From NCBI RefSeq assembly GCF_024178165.1, contig NZ_JAMZIE010000001.1:1-64000 (forward strand): a DNA stretch of 64,000 nt, given 5' to 3'. The translations under genes were made by a program, and so were the position numbers. A model generated the notes under the pieces. That model was not told the DNA's origin. It ran no database searches and was given only the letters and a program-made list of their open reading frames with translations. This stretch comes from Halohasta salina (lineage in GTDB: Archaea; Halobacteriota; Halobacteria; Halobacteriales; Haloferacaceae). Of the stretch, positions 18,601-26,375 are shown in pieces; position 1 is the stretch's first letter; every line of letters begins with the position of its first letter.

Positions 18601-18838
18601 GTTCTTCGCGTTCAGCGACGCCGTCGACCTCGTCGAGGCCGCCCGCGCCGGCGATCTCGATCTGATCGTCTCCCGTGACCGCGAACTGCTCGAAGTCGCG
18701 GTCGAAGAGGAGATCACCTACTTTTCGACACCTGACAGCGCCGAGGCCGCCCTCGAAGCCCTGCGAGCGGCCGACGAACCGATCGATGTCGTCTCGATCG
18801 CCGACCGCCCGAAACGGGTCGAAGAGTGGGGCAAGTAG
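15608..18838 (+). CDS. carB: Carbamoyl-phosphate synthase large subunit
   Basis: This 1076-residue protein shows the internal duplication of CarB. The two synthetase halves each open with a GxGPIxIGQ motif (LIGSGPIQIGQAAEFDYSG near 25; GGGPIRIGQGVEFDYCS near 590), and each has an ATP-grasp domain (ARTTYTLGGSGSG; RPSYVLGGRAMRV). A shortened C-terminal allosteric MGS-like domain follows. CarB joins ammonia from the glutaminase subunit with bicarbonate and two ATP to give carbamoyl phosphate for pyrimidines and arginine. CarA is not in the window next to it. Length and motif order are normal for haloarchaea, and there is no frameshift. Confidence 0.98.
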   Translation: MSTDSSSGVADSAAEERTILLIGSGPIQIGQAAEFDYSGAQACRALQEEGARVVLVNSNPATIMTDPEMADEVYIEPINTEAIAEIIRKENPDGVIAGLGGQTGLNVTAELAEEGVLEEYDVEIMGTPLDTIYATEDRDLFRQRMEKIGEPVAKSTTISLDEDESVTDFDEETFRQHIRDAVDEVGGLPVIARTTYTLGGSGSGIVDDFEKLVERVRKGLRLSRNSEVLITESIEGWVELEYEVMRDADDSTVIICNMENIDPMGIHTGESTVVTPSQVIPDKGHQEMRDSALKVIRELGIEGGCNIQHAWRDDGTPGGEYRVVEVNPRVSRSSALASKATGYPIARVTAKVALGKRLHEITNEITGETTAAFEPAIDYVVTKVPRWPIDKFEDVDFELTTAMKSTGEAMAIGSTFEESLMKALRSSEYDPAVDWNTVDDTTLTSEYLERPSPDRPYAMFEAFDRGYTVEEVIDMTGIEEWYVERFKRIADAAQAAQDGEFTPAATAGYTNNEIAELPDGGVDVDAVEQEVPGRNYKQVDTCAGEFEAETPYYYSARLPEFHSGPLVGDKAAGELKIDEEVESVVVVGGGPIRIGQGVEFDYCSVHAIQALRELGIEAHVVNNNPETVSTDYDTSDGLFFDPISAEEVADAIEATGADGVMVQFGGQTSVNIGEPLQDEIDRRGLDCEIMGTTVEAMDLAEDRDRFNELMDEMGIVQPKGGTATSKPEALELAHEIGYPVLVRPSYVLGGRAMRVVRDDAELERYIEEAVRVSPDKPILVDQFLDDAVELDVDAVADGEDVLIGGIMEHVESAGVHSGDSACMIPPRSLSDETLARVREVTEDIATALETVGLLNVQLAVKGSEVFVLEANPRSSRTVPFVSKATGVPIAKLAAKVMTGTTLDELAVDEQIPEQTSVKEVVLPFDRLQGSDPRLGPEMKSTGEVMGSADSFGKAYQKAQDSTGKPLPTTGTMALDLSAEVFPDPDSTAGEELADGFGEFFAFSDAVDLVEAARAGDLDLIVSRDRELLEVAVEEEITYFSTPDSAEAALEALRAADEPIDVVSIADRPKRVEEWGK

Positions 18839-19054
18839 ACGGCCGCTAACTCACGCGTTCAGACATCCGCGGCTCCCCCCCACCGAGCGACACGATCACG
18901 TCGTCGCTTCAATAGTCGACCGACGACAGAACAGTTCCGTCAGGCGTTTGCAGTGTCTACTTAAGCAGCGTTCCGGCCGTTCCAGCACTCGCCGGACTCC
19001 CCACGCCTCTTGGGACCCACCTCACGACAGCCGATCTCGCCGTCCGGACGGGAA

Positions 19055-20992
19055 CTACCGCTGTTGATCCTGACCGCCGTCGGTCGTCACGGGGGTTTTC
19101 CCACCTGCTTCGGCGGCCGTTCGATCCGTTCTCGCAGTAGTCGTGGTCTCGAAACTGGCAGCCTCGTCGTGAAGTTCTGTAGCCCGTTCCGCGAGCTGTT
19201 GTACGCTTTCTGCGACTTCCGCGAGCGTCGCCGCCTGCTCTTCGGTCGCTGCCGAGACGGCTGCCGCGTCGGTAGCCGTCTGTTCGCTCAGTGTCAGTGC
19301 CTCGTTGGCCATTGCTGCCACCTCTTCGGACGATGCTGCCTGATCGTCGGTGGCACCGGATATCTCGGCGATGCCGCTTTCGGCCTCGGATACCGTATCG
19401 GCAATCTCGTCGAAGATCTCGATCGTCTCGTCGATAGTCGAGGCCCCCTCGGCGACTTGGGTAGTCATCTCCTCGATACTGGTTACGGTCTCGTCGGTGA
19501 TCGATTGGGCCTCCGTGATCTGCTGTTCGATCTCGTCGGTCGCCGTCGAGGCCTCCTCGGCCAGTGATTTCACTTCGTCGGCAACGACCGAGAACCCTGC
19601 GCCGGCCTCACCAGCCCGTGCCGCCTCGATCGATGCATTGAGTGCGAGCAGGTTGGTCTGGTCGGCGATCTCGTCGATCATGTTCACGATGTTGCCGATT
19701 TCAACCATCTTCTGATCGAGCGCGTCGACCTGTTCGGCTACCTCACGTGCCTGCACTTCGATCGTATCTACCTGTGCCGTTGCCTCCGCAGCGTACTCCC
19801 GGCCAGTATCGCTCCGCGCAACCGCCGTGGTTGCCGTTGCCGACACTTCCTCCGAGGAGGACGCGATTTCTTCGATCGTAGCCGACATGTTGCTCATCTC
19901 GTCGGCCACGCTTCCCAGCTGCTCGGTCTGTGTGTCGGCACGCTGTGATACGTCCTCGACCGATCGAGCGACGTCCTCGCCCGCCTGCTCGATCTCACTG
20001 ACGCTCACTGTCGCGTCTTCGCTCGCTTCCGAGACTTCGACGGCAAACGATTGGATCTCAACGATCGTCTCCTCCCATTCGTCGACCATCTCGTTGAACG
20101 AGTGTGCGATCTCCGCCATCGCCTCGTTGTCGACGTCCTCGTCGAGTCGTTGTGTCAGGTCGCCGTCGGCGCAGGCAGCAATGACACTGCCGTACGAGTC
20201 GGCCAGTTGGGTGTTGAGTTCCGCCATCCGTTCGCGTTGTTTTTCGACCTGTCGGCGTTGTTTTTCGGCTTCTTGACGCTGTTTTTCGGCCCTCGTGCTC
20301 TCCCTTTCGATGTCGTCTTTGGCTTGCTGCACCTCCGCGAGTTGGGCTTCGACCTCGTTGCGTGCGACCGCCAACGACTGCCAATTAATCAGGATCGCCA
20401 CCGCAAGCATGCTGACGAACACAGCGTGTACCCCGCCCCAGACAACAGGATTCGACATCGCTGCGGGGTGGTTGTACACGGTAAACCATTCGATGAGGCC
20501 GAACACACTGTGTTGTGTTGCGACGTAGCCGATGGCGACCCCGAACGGAACCCAGTCCTCGTACAGCGCAACGACACCCACACCGACGAAATAGAGGAAG
20601 TGTGCTTCGATGAAGCCGCCGGTGAAGTACGCTAACACCGCAGCGGTCGTCATGAATGCGAGCGAAGCAAGCGAGGTTCGTACCTTCCGCGGGAACACCG
20701 GGACAACGGCTGCACCGAGGAGCACTGCGACGATCCCAACCCCGACCACGGAGTGCACCAGCGGGATCGCGGGGAGTTCCGCCCCGGTCACCGACTCGAC
20801 TCCGGTAAGACGACTGATCGCGAAAATAATTGGCAGTAGGAGGGCAGTGACCGTGAGCACGACTCGATGTCGCCTCTCGAAGGCGCTGTCCGAGATCCGA
20901 CTCCCGTCCGGGATGTTGGAAACGAACTGGCGTATCTTCACGCCAAAATCACTATTATTATTGAAATTCACATGGACATGAAATGAGCCCAT
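19055..20992 (-). CDS. Membrane methyl-accepting chemoreceptor (Htr type)
   Basis: This protein has 645 residues from the ATG at 20992; a GTG at 20941 is an alternative start. Its N-terminal module has about six membrane helices (residues about 40-205) with [20 protein letters not shown] and a His in the [14 protein letters not shown] helix. A long coiled coil follows (about 210-270), then a HAMP-like segment ([24 protein letters not shown]). The signalling tip has the hallmark [20 protein letters not shown]. Methylation helices surround it, and the tail has no visible pentapeptide. It would feed a CheA/CheW pathway. There is no large extracellular domain, so the membrane module is probably the sensor. 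Confidence 0.93.
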   Translation of the reverse strand: MGSFHVHVNFNNNSDFGVKIRQFVSNIPDGSRISDSAFERRHRVVLTVTALLLPIIFAISRLTGVESVTGAELPAIPLVHSVVGVGIVAVLLGAAVVPVFPRKVRTSLASLAFMTTAAVLAYFTGGFIEAHFLYFVGVGVVALYEDWVPFGVAIGYVATQHSVFGLIEWFTVYNHPAAMSNPVVWGGVHAVFVSMLAVAILINWQSLAVARNEVEAQLAEVQQAKDDIERESTRAEKQRQEAEKQRRQVEKQRERMAELNTQLADSYGSVIAACADGDLTQRLDEDVDNEAMAEIAHSFNEMVDEWEETIVEIQSFAVEVSEASEDATVSVSEIEQAGEDVARSVEDVSQRADTQTEQLGSVADEMSNMSATIEEIASSSEEVSATATTAVARSDTGREYAAEATAQVDTIEVQAREVAEQVDALDQKMVEIGNIVNMIDEIADQTNLLALNASIEAARAGEAGAGFSVVADEVKSLAEEASTATDEIEQQITEAQSITDETVTSIEEMTTQVAEGASTIDETIEIFDEIADTVSEAESGIAEISGATDDQAASSEEVAAMANEALTLSEQTATDAAAVSAATEEQAATLAEVAESVQQLAERATELHDEAASFETTTTARTDRTAAEAGGKTPVTTDGGQDQQR

Positions 20993-21018
20993 GAGCTTAA
21001 CTCTATGGCATGTATGGG

Positions 21019-21071
21019 AAAATATCACAAGTCATTTTTGTAATTTGTTCAATTAGAATAAAATATCACAA
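21019..21071 (-). promoter_or_regulatory. Two 12-bp direct repeats before the chemoreceptor gene
   Basis: AAAATATCACAA occurs at 21019-21030 and again at 21060-21071, exactly 41 bp apart, in an AT-rich stretch upstream of the chemoreceptor start. This spacing is close to four helical turns, which suits an operator for a dimeric regulator. No bound protein can be named. Confidence 0.45.
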
Positions 21072-21162
21072 AACGGGAATCCGGGACTCACCGTGCATAC
21101 ATTCCGTAGGTGGCTGTGTCACACGTGGTCACTCACGGTCGATTCGCGCGCGAAACCGCACA

Positions 21163-21228
21163 ACTACCCGAGGAGACGCCGTTCGTGGCGGTGTCACTAC
21201 CCGAAGGGACCTCGCTCGTGGCGGTATC
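21163..21228. repeat. Two tandem 33-bp imperfect repeats
   Basis: Copies at 21163-21195 and 21196-21228 match at 27 of 33 positions, each starting actacccga and ending cgtggcggt(g/a)tc. The unit is 11 codons long. In the + frame it would read TTRGDAVRGGV then TTRRDLARGGI, but no credible gene contains it. It lies between the NAD kinase stop and the chemoreceptor promoter and may be a remnant of coding DNA. Confidence 0.5.
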
Positions 21229-21273
21229 GCTACACTGACCGCGGTGTTCATCGACAGGTTCGCCGGTCGTCAG

Positions 21274-22098
21274 TCAGGAGAGTTTGCCGAGGGCCTCGAA
21301 GAAATCCGCCGCCGGCCCGGCCAGTCGCACCGGCGGCTCGGTCCGTGAGACGGTGATCTCGCGGGGCACGTCGAGTTCGTGCGGTCGACGCCCGTCGCTG
21401 ACGACGACGATGTGGTCGGCGTCGTCGACCCGGACGGTGATCTCGCAGTCGCCGTCGACGACCAGCGGCGGCATCGCCTCGGTGCCGGCCATCTCGGTGA
21501 CGATCAGGCCGTCGATCGAGGGGTGGACCAGCGGCCCGCCCTCGCTGAGGTTGTAGGCCGAACTCCCCGTCGGCGTGGCCATCAGGATGCCGTCGGCGTG
21601 GCCCGCCGTGTAGTCCGAGCCGTCGACGTCGACGTCGAACGTCGCGCCGCCGCCGTGGCCCCGCCGACCCGTGACGACGATCTCGTTGACCGCCGGGACG
21701 CTCTCGAAGCCGTCGCTTTCGGCGGTGAGCCGCGGGGCCTCCCGAATCTCCGCGTTGTCGGCCGCTATCGCGCCGACCTCCTCGCGGACGGCGTCGACGG
21801 CCCCCTCCGGCCGGACGGCGTTCAGAAAGCCGACCTCGCCGAGGTTGATCCCGAGGATGGGCGTCCCGCCGGCTCCACGGGCGGCGAACAGGAAGGTGCC
21901 GTCGCCGCCGATCGAGACGACGAGGTCGTAGGCGTCGAACCCCGCGACGCTCGCAGCGGCTGCGGGGTCGCCGATCGCGGCCGCGGTCGACTCGTCGAAC
22001 CAGCAGCCGACGCCGTCCTCGCCGAGGGCCGCCCGGAGTTCGGCCGCCAGCGCCGCCGCCCGGCTGTTGTTCCGCTGTGCAACGATTCCGACCTCCAT
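21274..22098 (-). CDS. nadK: NAD(+) kinase
   Basis: This 274-residue protein carries the NAD kinase signature GGDGT (64-68, in [16 protein letters not shown]). It also has the NEI(V) motif ([11 protein letters not shown]) and the glycine-rich [19 protein letters not shown] loop. The enzyme phosphorylates NAD to NADP using ATP or polyphosphate. The start at 22098 ([10 protein letters not shown]) is the beginning of the conserved fold; the open frame runs 22 codons further up without conservation. The gene is divergent from the KaiC-like ATPase, with about 170 bp between starts. Confidence 0.95.
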   Translation of the reverse strand: MEVGIVAQRNNSRAAALAAELRAALGEDGVGCWFDESTAAAIGDPAAAASVAGFDAYDLVVSIGGDGTFLFAARGAGGTPILGINLGEVGFLNAVRPEGAVDAVREEVGAIAADNAEIREAPRLTAESDGFESVPAVNEIVVTGRRGHGGGATFDVDVDGSDYTAGHADGILMATPTGSSAYNLSEGGPLVHPSIDGLIVTEMAGTEAMPPLVVDGDCEITVRVDDADHIVVVSDGRRPHELDVPREITVSRTEPPVRLAGPAADFFEALGKLS

Positions 22099-22269
22099 GC
22101 AGTCGCCGTCGAGAGCCGGGGGCAAAAGCCCTCCGTCACCGCCCGATCCGGGTGACGGGAACATTCATAGTTCCGGATTGTTTTGATCGTGTATGGATCA
22201 TCAACCACTGCGCTCGGTTCGTTCGTCGGAGCCGCCGGCACGAGCCCGCAGTCAGGGGGGTGAGACACG

Positions 22270-23811
22270 ATGAGCGGCGACTGGTTCGAGGAGGCCCTCG
22301 AAGATATCGACGAGGACGCCGACGGTGAGCCGGTCGACCGCGATCCCGACGAGTCGTCGATCAAGGACGCCTTCGACGTCGATTCCGACACCGACGCGGA
22401 CGCAGCTACCGACAGCGAGGACGAGACCGGCCACACGGCCGCCGACGCTCCGGCGTCGCCCGACGAGTTCGACGCCGACACCGACCGCTCGGAGGCGACG
22501 GGGTCGGTCGATCCGTTCGGGTTTGATGCCGACGACGCGGACCGATCGACCGAGACGGACGACACGGATCGATCCGGCGAGCCGGCCGATCCCGACGCGG
22601 ACTCGACCGACCCCTTCGGCTTCGGGTCCGGGAATGGAGACGACGCGGGGCCGGCGGGCAACGGTGCCGGCGAGGGGGACCGCCCCGAGCCGTCGCCGGC
22701 CCAGTCGGCCGAAGAGTTCGGATTCAGCCTCGACGACGGGGCCTCGACCGATGGGTCGACAGTCGACGCGCCGACCACCGACACGCCGACCGCCGACACG
22801 CCGACCACCGACGCGCCGACCGCCGACACGCCAACCACTGACGCGCCGACCACCGACACGCCAACCACCGACGCGCCGACACCCGAGTCCGATGGACCGG
22901 CCGCCGGCGGGTCGACGCCCGACGCCGTCTCGGAACCCGGCGCCGACACCGGCGGCGCGGACGACCCCTTCGGCTTCGGCACCAGCGCCAGCCAGTCGGT
23001 CGGCGGTGGCGGCGATCAGCCCGACGATGACTTCGGCTTCGGCGGGTTCGGCGGCGGTGGCGGTGGCGGCGGCCCGGCCCCCGAGGAGTTCGACGACGAG
23101 GAGTTCGACTCCGATATCGACCGGATCGACCTCGGGATCGACGGCCTCGACGAGATGATCCTCGGCGGCGTCCCCGAGCGGTCGCTGATCGGTATCATCG
23201 GCGGGGCCGGGACCGGCAAGACGACGTTCGGGCTCCAGTTTCTGAACGAAGCGCTCGAAAACGGCGAGCGCGCGGTCTTCATTACGCTTGAACAGACCGA
23301 AGAGGCCGTCTTGTCGACCGCCGAGGAGAAGGGGTGGCCGTTCCGCGAGTACGCCGACTCCGGCCAGTTGGCGGTGGTCGTCCTCGATCCCGTCGAGATG
23401 GCAAACAGTCTCGCCAGCATTCGGGGCGACATCTCCCGGCTGATCCGGGAGTTCGGGGCCTCGCGGCTCGTGTTGGACTCCGTGTCGCTGCTGGAGATGA
23501 TGTACGACCACCCGGCCAAGCGCCGCAGCGAGATCTTCGATTTCACCCGGTCGCTGAAGGACGCCGGCGTGACGACGCTGTTGACCTCCGAGGCCAGCGA
23601 GGACTCCTCACACGCCTCCCGGTACGGCGCGGTCGAGTACCTCACCGACGCCGTCTTCGTCCTGCGGTACGTCCGGACCTCGAACTTCGAGGAGACCCGG
23701 CTGGCCATCGAGATCCAGAAGATCCGGGACGCCAACCACTCCCGAGCCACCAAGCCCTACGACCTGACCGACGAGGGGATGAGCGTCCACCGACAGGCCA
23801 ACATCTTCTAA
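22270..23811 (+). CDS. KaiC/RadA-like ATPase with long acidic repeat-containing N-terminus
   Basis: This 513-residue protein has two parts. Residues 1-280 are acidic and disordered, with several DPFGF-type short motifs (for example DPFGFDADD, DPFGFGSG, DPFGFGTS) and eight DxPTx pentapeptides at 166-205. Residues 285-513 are a single KaiC-like RecA-fold domain. It contains LGIDGLDEMILGGVPERS, the Walker A GGAGTGKTT (311-319), the Walker-B-like strand LVLD403 and Glu residues after FITLE. Single-domain archaeal KaiC homologues act as ATP-driven signalling switches, not as clocks. The gene is convergent with the membrane-protein/pseudokinase pair and shares a stop overlap. A functional link with that pair is inferred from position. 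Confidence 0.85.
   Translation: MSGDWFEEALEDIDEDADGEPVDRDPDESSIKDAFDVDSDTDADAATDSEDETGHTAADAPASPDEFDADTDRSEATGSVDPFGFDADDADRSTETDDTDRSGEPADPDADSTDPFGFGSGNGDDAGPAGNGAGEGDRPEPSPAQSAEEFGFSLDDGASTDGSTVDAPTTDTPTADTPTTDAPTADTPTTDAPTTDTPTTDAPTPESDGPAAGGSTPDAVSEPGADTGGADDPFGFGTSASQSVGGGGDQPDDDFGFGGFGGGGGGGGPAPEEFDDEEFDSDIDRIDLGIDGLDEMILGGVPERSLIGIIGGAGTGKTTFGLQFLNEALENGERAVFITLEQTEEAVLSTAEEKGWPFREYADSGQLAVVVLDPVEMANSLASIRGDISRLIREFGASRLVLDSVSLLEMMYDHPAKRRSEIFDFTRSLKDAGVTTLLTSEASEDSSHASRYGAVEYLTDAVFVLRYVRTSNFEETRLAIEIQKIRDANHSRATKPYDLTDEGMSVHRQANIF
22765..22884 (+). repeat. Eight 15-bp repeats in the KaiC-like gene
   Basis: The unit gac(a/g)cgcc(g/a)acc(a/g)cc occurs eight times with small variations and encodes DAPTT/DTPTA pentapeptides. 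All copies keep the reading frame. The Thr/Pro-rich stretch would be extended and could be O-glycosylated or act as a linker. Confidence 0.9.
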
Positions 23812-24560
23812 ACAGTCGTGTCGGCGACGTTCTGTTTGAGCCGTGTGGTCAGCACCAGCAGGAACGTGACGCTCATCACCGTCAGCACGACTGCCAGCGA
23901 CTCGACGATCGCCGGCTGGACGCCGACGACAACGCCGACCTCGACCGCACTCGCCCCGCCGGCGCTCAGGAGAACGGCGATAATGTAAGTCAGCATCGTA
24001 TCGAGGACCGTCCGGGTCGACATCGCCGCTCCCCTGATTCGGGTGGCAAACGAGACGCCGTAGGCGGTAAACCCGATGCTCGCGGCCAACTGGACGACGA
24101 GGCTGACGTCGATCAATCCGAGCAGGATGATCGCCATGAACTGCAGGAAGGCGACGAACAACAGCCCTGCCTCGATGTACCGGATGTACTCGATCGACAC
24201 CGGCAGCGACGTGGTCCGGTCGCCGGTGTGCTGTGGGGATTCGAAGTACAGCTCCCGCATCGCCAGCGCGAGGAAGATAATGAAAAACAGCTGACAGAGC
24301 CGTCGGAGCGCGCCGAGGAAGCCGATATTGGCGCTTCCGACGTCGGCGGCGGCCAACACCTCGCCGGTGCCCGTGATCGCATACAGCCCGCCGGCGATCC
24401 CCGCCAGAATCACGTACCCCCACATCTCCGAGTGGATCGTCCGTCGACGGGCGTTCTGGGCGGTGTAGTAAGCCAGACTGGCCGAGGCGACGCCCAACAG
24501 CAGGTAGGTCGTCAGTCGGGTGACGACCACCGTCCCCGTGGGATCCTCCAGCAGCGTCAC
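23808..24560 (-). CDS. Multi-pass (about seven-helix) membrane protein, unknown function
   Basis: This 250-residue protein starts with a GTG that overlaps the TGA of the pseudokinase gene (GTGA, 24557-24560), so translation is probably coupled. About seven hydrophobic helices are visible (for example LTTYLLLGVASASLAYYTAQ, LCQLFFIIFLALAMREL, LLFVAFLQFMAIILLGLIDV, LTYIIAVLLSAGGASAVEV, VLTVMSVTFLLVLTTRL). Charged loops contain RRRTIHSEMWG and RELYFESPQHTG. No retinal-binding Lys pattern or transporter motif is evident. I do not recognise the family. Coupling to a pseudokinase and its position facing a KaiC-like ATPase suggest a membrane sensor or scaffold. Confidence 0.75.
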   Translation of the reverse strand: MTLLEDPTGTVVVTRLTTYLLLGVASASLAYYTAQNARRRTIHSEMWGYVILAGIAGGLYAITGTGEVLAAADVGSANIGFLGALRRLCQLFFIIFLALAMRELYFESPQHTGDRTTSLPVSIEYIRYIEAGLLFVAFLQFMAIILLGLIDVSLVVQLAASIGFTAYGVSFATRIRGAAMSTRTVLDTMLTYIIAVLLSAGGASAVEVGVVVGVQPAIVESLAVVLTVMSVTFLLVLTTRLKQNVADTTV

Positions 24561-25924
24561 GCCGACCCCCTCCCGAGGGCGCGTCTGAGCTCGGTCTGGA
24601 AGTCCCGCACCGTGTCGTACCGATAGAGCTTGGACTTCCGCAGGGCCTTCGCGAGCACCGTGTCGACGGCTTCGGGCAGGTCGTCGGCGAACTGGCTGGC
24701 CGGCGGCGGCTGCTCGGTGGCAGCCTTGCGGAGGACGATTCCGGGCTGGTCCTCGAACGGGAGCCGGCCGGCCAACAGTTCGTAGACGATCAACCCGAGG
24801 TGGTAGATGTCGGTCGCGGCGTCGATGCCGCCGTACTGCTCGGGGGCAGCCTGCTCGGGGGCGGCGTAGCGCGGCGGCACGCCCATTGGCAGCGCCGTCA
24901 ACTGACACAGCAACCGGGAGATCCCCCAGTTGCTCACCTTGGGGTAGGCCCACGCGCCGTCCTCGTAGGTCCGGCTGAAGATCACGTTTCGCGGGGTGAG
25001 TCCGCTGTGGATCACGCCCGCCCCGTGGGCGTGACAGACCGCGTCGACGACCCGGTCGGCGATCCAGCGGGCCTCCCGTCGGGAGAGCGACCCGAGCCGC
25101 TCGCTGAGCCGTCGGCCCTCCTGATACTCGACGACGAACCATGGGCGGGGGATCGTCCCGTGGGCGACCACCGGGACGATCGCGTCGTGGCCGTCGATCG
25201 ACTGCCACTCGTCGAGCGTCTCGGTGAACTCCGCGTCGAACGCCGACGGCGCGGGGTGCCGCAGCTGTTTGAGCAGCGCCGTATGCGTCGCGGTATCGGT
25301 CTCGTAGGTCACCTGCCAGAGCTTGACGTGGCTGCCGGCCCCTTCGGTGGCGACCGGCTCGAAGGCTCCCCGTCTGACGTCGACCGCCGGCGGCGTCGGC
25401 GGTGGCTCTCGCGGCGGATGGCCGCGCTGTGGCTCCTCGCCGGTGGTCGGCGTCTCGGTCGACTCCGACGAGGGGGCGACTGCGCCCAGTCCTTCGTACT
25501 CGGTGGCCGCCCCGGCGGTCATGGTGACGTTCCCCTCGCCGGAGGGTTCGAACCGTTCGAACGCCGAGATAATCCGTTTTTCTGCCCCGTCGTCGTCGAG
25601 TTCGAACTCCTCGATGGCCTCTCTGACCAGCTCCGGATACTCCGATTCAACGTAGCCAAGCGCCCGGATAATCTCTCCGTGGCGCGATTCGGGCTCGCTC
25701 TCTAGCAGCGATGCCAGCGCTCGCACGGAGCCGGCGACCGCCTCGGGGGTGACCGAGACGACGAGCCCGAGTGCCCACGAGGCACTCAGCCGCACCGTCT
25801 GGTCACGGCTCTCGAAGAGGTCGAGCATCCGAGAGACCTCCTCGGTACCGAAAGACCCCGGCTCGACTATCGCTCGGCGAAGGATCGTCTCCGCGGTCTG
25901 CTGGTCGGCCCCCGATACATCCAT
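24557..25924 (-). CDS. HEAT-like repeat protein fused to a pseudokinase domain
   Basis: This 455-residue protein has a helical N-terminal region (1-125) of HEAT-like repeats (MLDLFESRDQTVRLSASWALGL, GEIIRALGYVESEYPELVREA). A Pro-rich linker (140-185) follows, then a protein-kinase-like domain (188-450). Several kinase features remain: K219 in the VAIK position, N313, the APE motif (A355-P-E357) and D372 in DIYHLG. The HRDLKP loop, however, reads H306-S-G-L-T-P, losing the catalytic Asp and Lys. The DFG motif reads N332-W-G. It is therefore probably a pseudokinase acting as a scaffold or ligand-binding switch. It is translationally coupled to the downstream membrane protein. Confidence 0.85.
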   Translation of the reverse strand: MDVSGADQQTAETILRRAIVEPGSFGTEEVSRMLDLFESRDQTVRLSASWALGLVVSVTPEAVAGSVRALASLLESEPESRHGEIIRALGYVESEYPELVREAIEEFELDDDGAEKRIISAFERFEPSGEGNVTMTAGAATEYEGLGAVAPSSESTETPTTGEEPQRGHPPREPPPTPPAVDVRRGAFEPVATEGAGSHVKLWQVTYETDTATHTALLKQLRHPAPSAFDAEFTETLDEWQSIDGHDAIVPVVAHGTIPRPWFVVEYQEGRRLSERLGSLSRREARWIADRVVDAVCHAHGAGVIHSGLTPRNVIFSRTYEDGAWAYPKVSNWGISRLLCQLTALPMGVPPRYAAPEQAAPEQYGGIDAATDIYHLGLIVYELLAGRLPFEDQPGIVLRKAATEQPPPASQFADDLPEAVDTVLAKALRKSKLYRYDTVRDFQTELRRALGRGSA

Positions 25925-26099
25925 TGATTTATCAAAGCATTTTGTCGTTTATAATTTCTCTGCAATCGACTAACCGGTCCGAGCCGACATCGGTCCGAAA
26001 CGCGTTTCCGTCTCTTTCGGGTAGTAGACTGTTCCTACCTCCGGTCTAGGGGATACGTACCACCGAGGGTTTAGGTACCTTGCGAGCCAATACCATACC

Positions 26100-26375
26100 G
26101 TGAAGAAAACCGAACTCGTCCATCTCCATGCGCTTTTGGTACTTCTCTCCGAGCGGGTCGTAGACCGGGGGTTGGTCGACCGGTCGTACTTCGCGCCCTA
26201 CCGGGATCTCGGTGTGACGCCGGTGTCGTTTCGCGCGCGTCGGGACCGCCACGAGGAGGCCGTTCTTCTGCTGGCCGCACTGCTCGCGGCGGCCGTCAGC
26301 GACGAGTACGACCCCCCACCTGACGTCGACAGCGTGCGCTCGGAATCCGATCCCTCCTCGGCCTCCTCGCCTTGA
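26100..26375 (+). CDS. UPF0058 family protein
   Basis: This 91-residue protein starts with GTG and opens MKKTELVHLHALLVLLSERV, the typical start of UPF0058, a small haloarchaeal helical family of unknown role. The centre (PYRDLGVTPVSFRARRDRHEEAVLLLAALLA) also fits. The tail is low-complexity and acidic. The stop abuts the stop of aroD on the other strand with no gap. Confidence 0.88.
   Translation: MKKTELVHLHALLVLLSERVVDRGLVDRSYFAPYRDLGVTPVSFRARRDRHEEAVLLLAALLAAAVSDEYDPPPDVDSVRSESDPSSASSP

Noticed and set aside
21010-21348. Possible small + strand gene across the chemoreceptor promoter
   Set aside because: The frame runs through the tandem repeats and into the NAD kinase 3' end with no conserved pattern or suitable promoter.
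24557-25924. Active serine/threonine protein kinase
   Set aside because: The catalytic Asp of HRD is Gly308 and the DFG Asp is Asn332, so I call it a pseudokinase.
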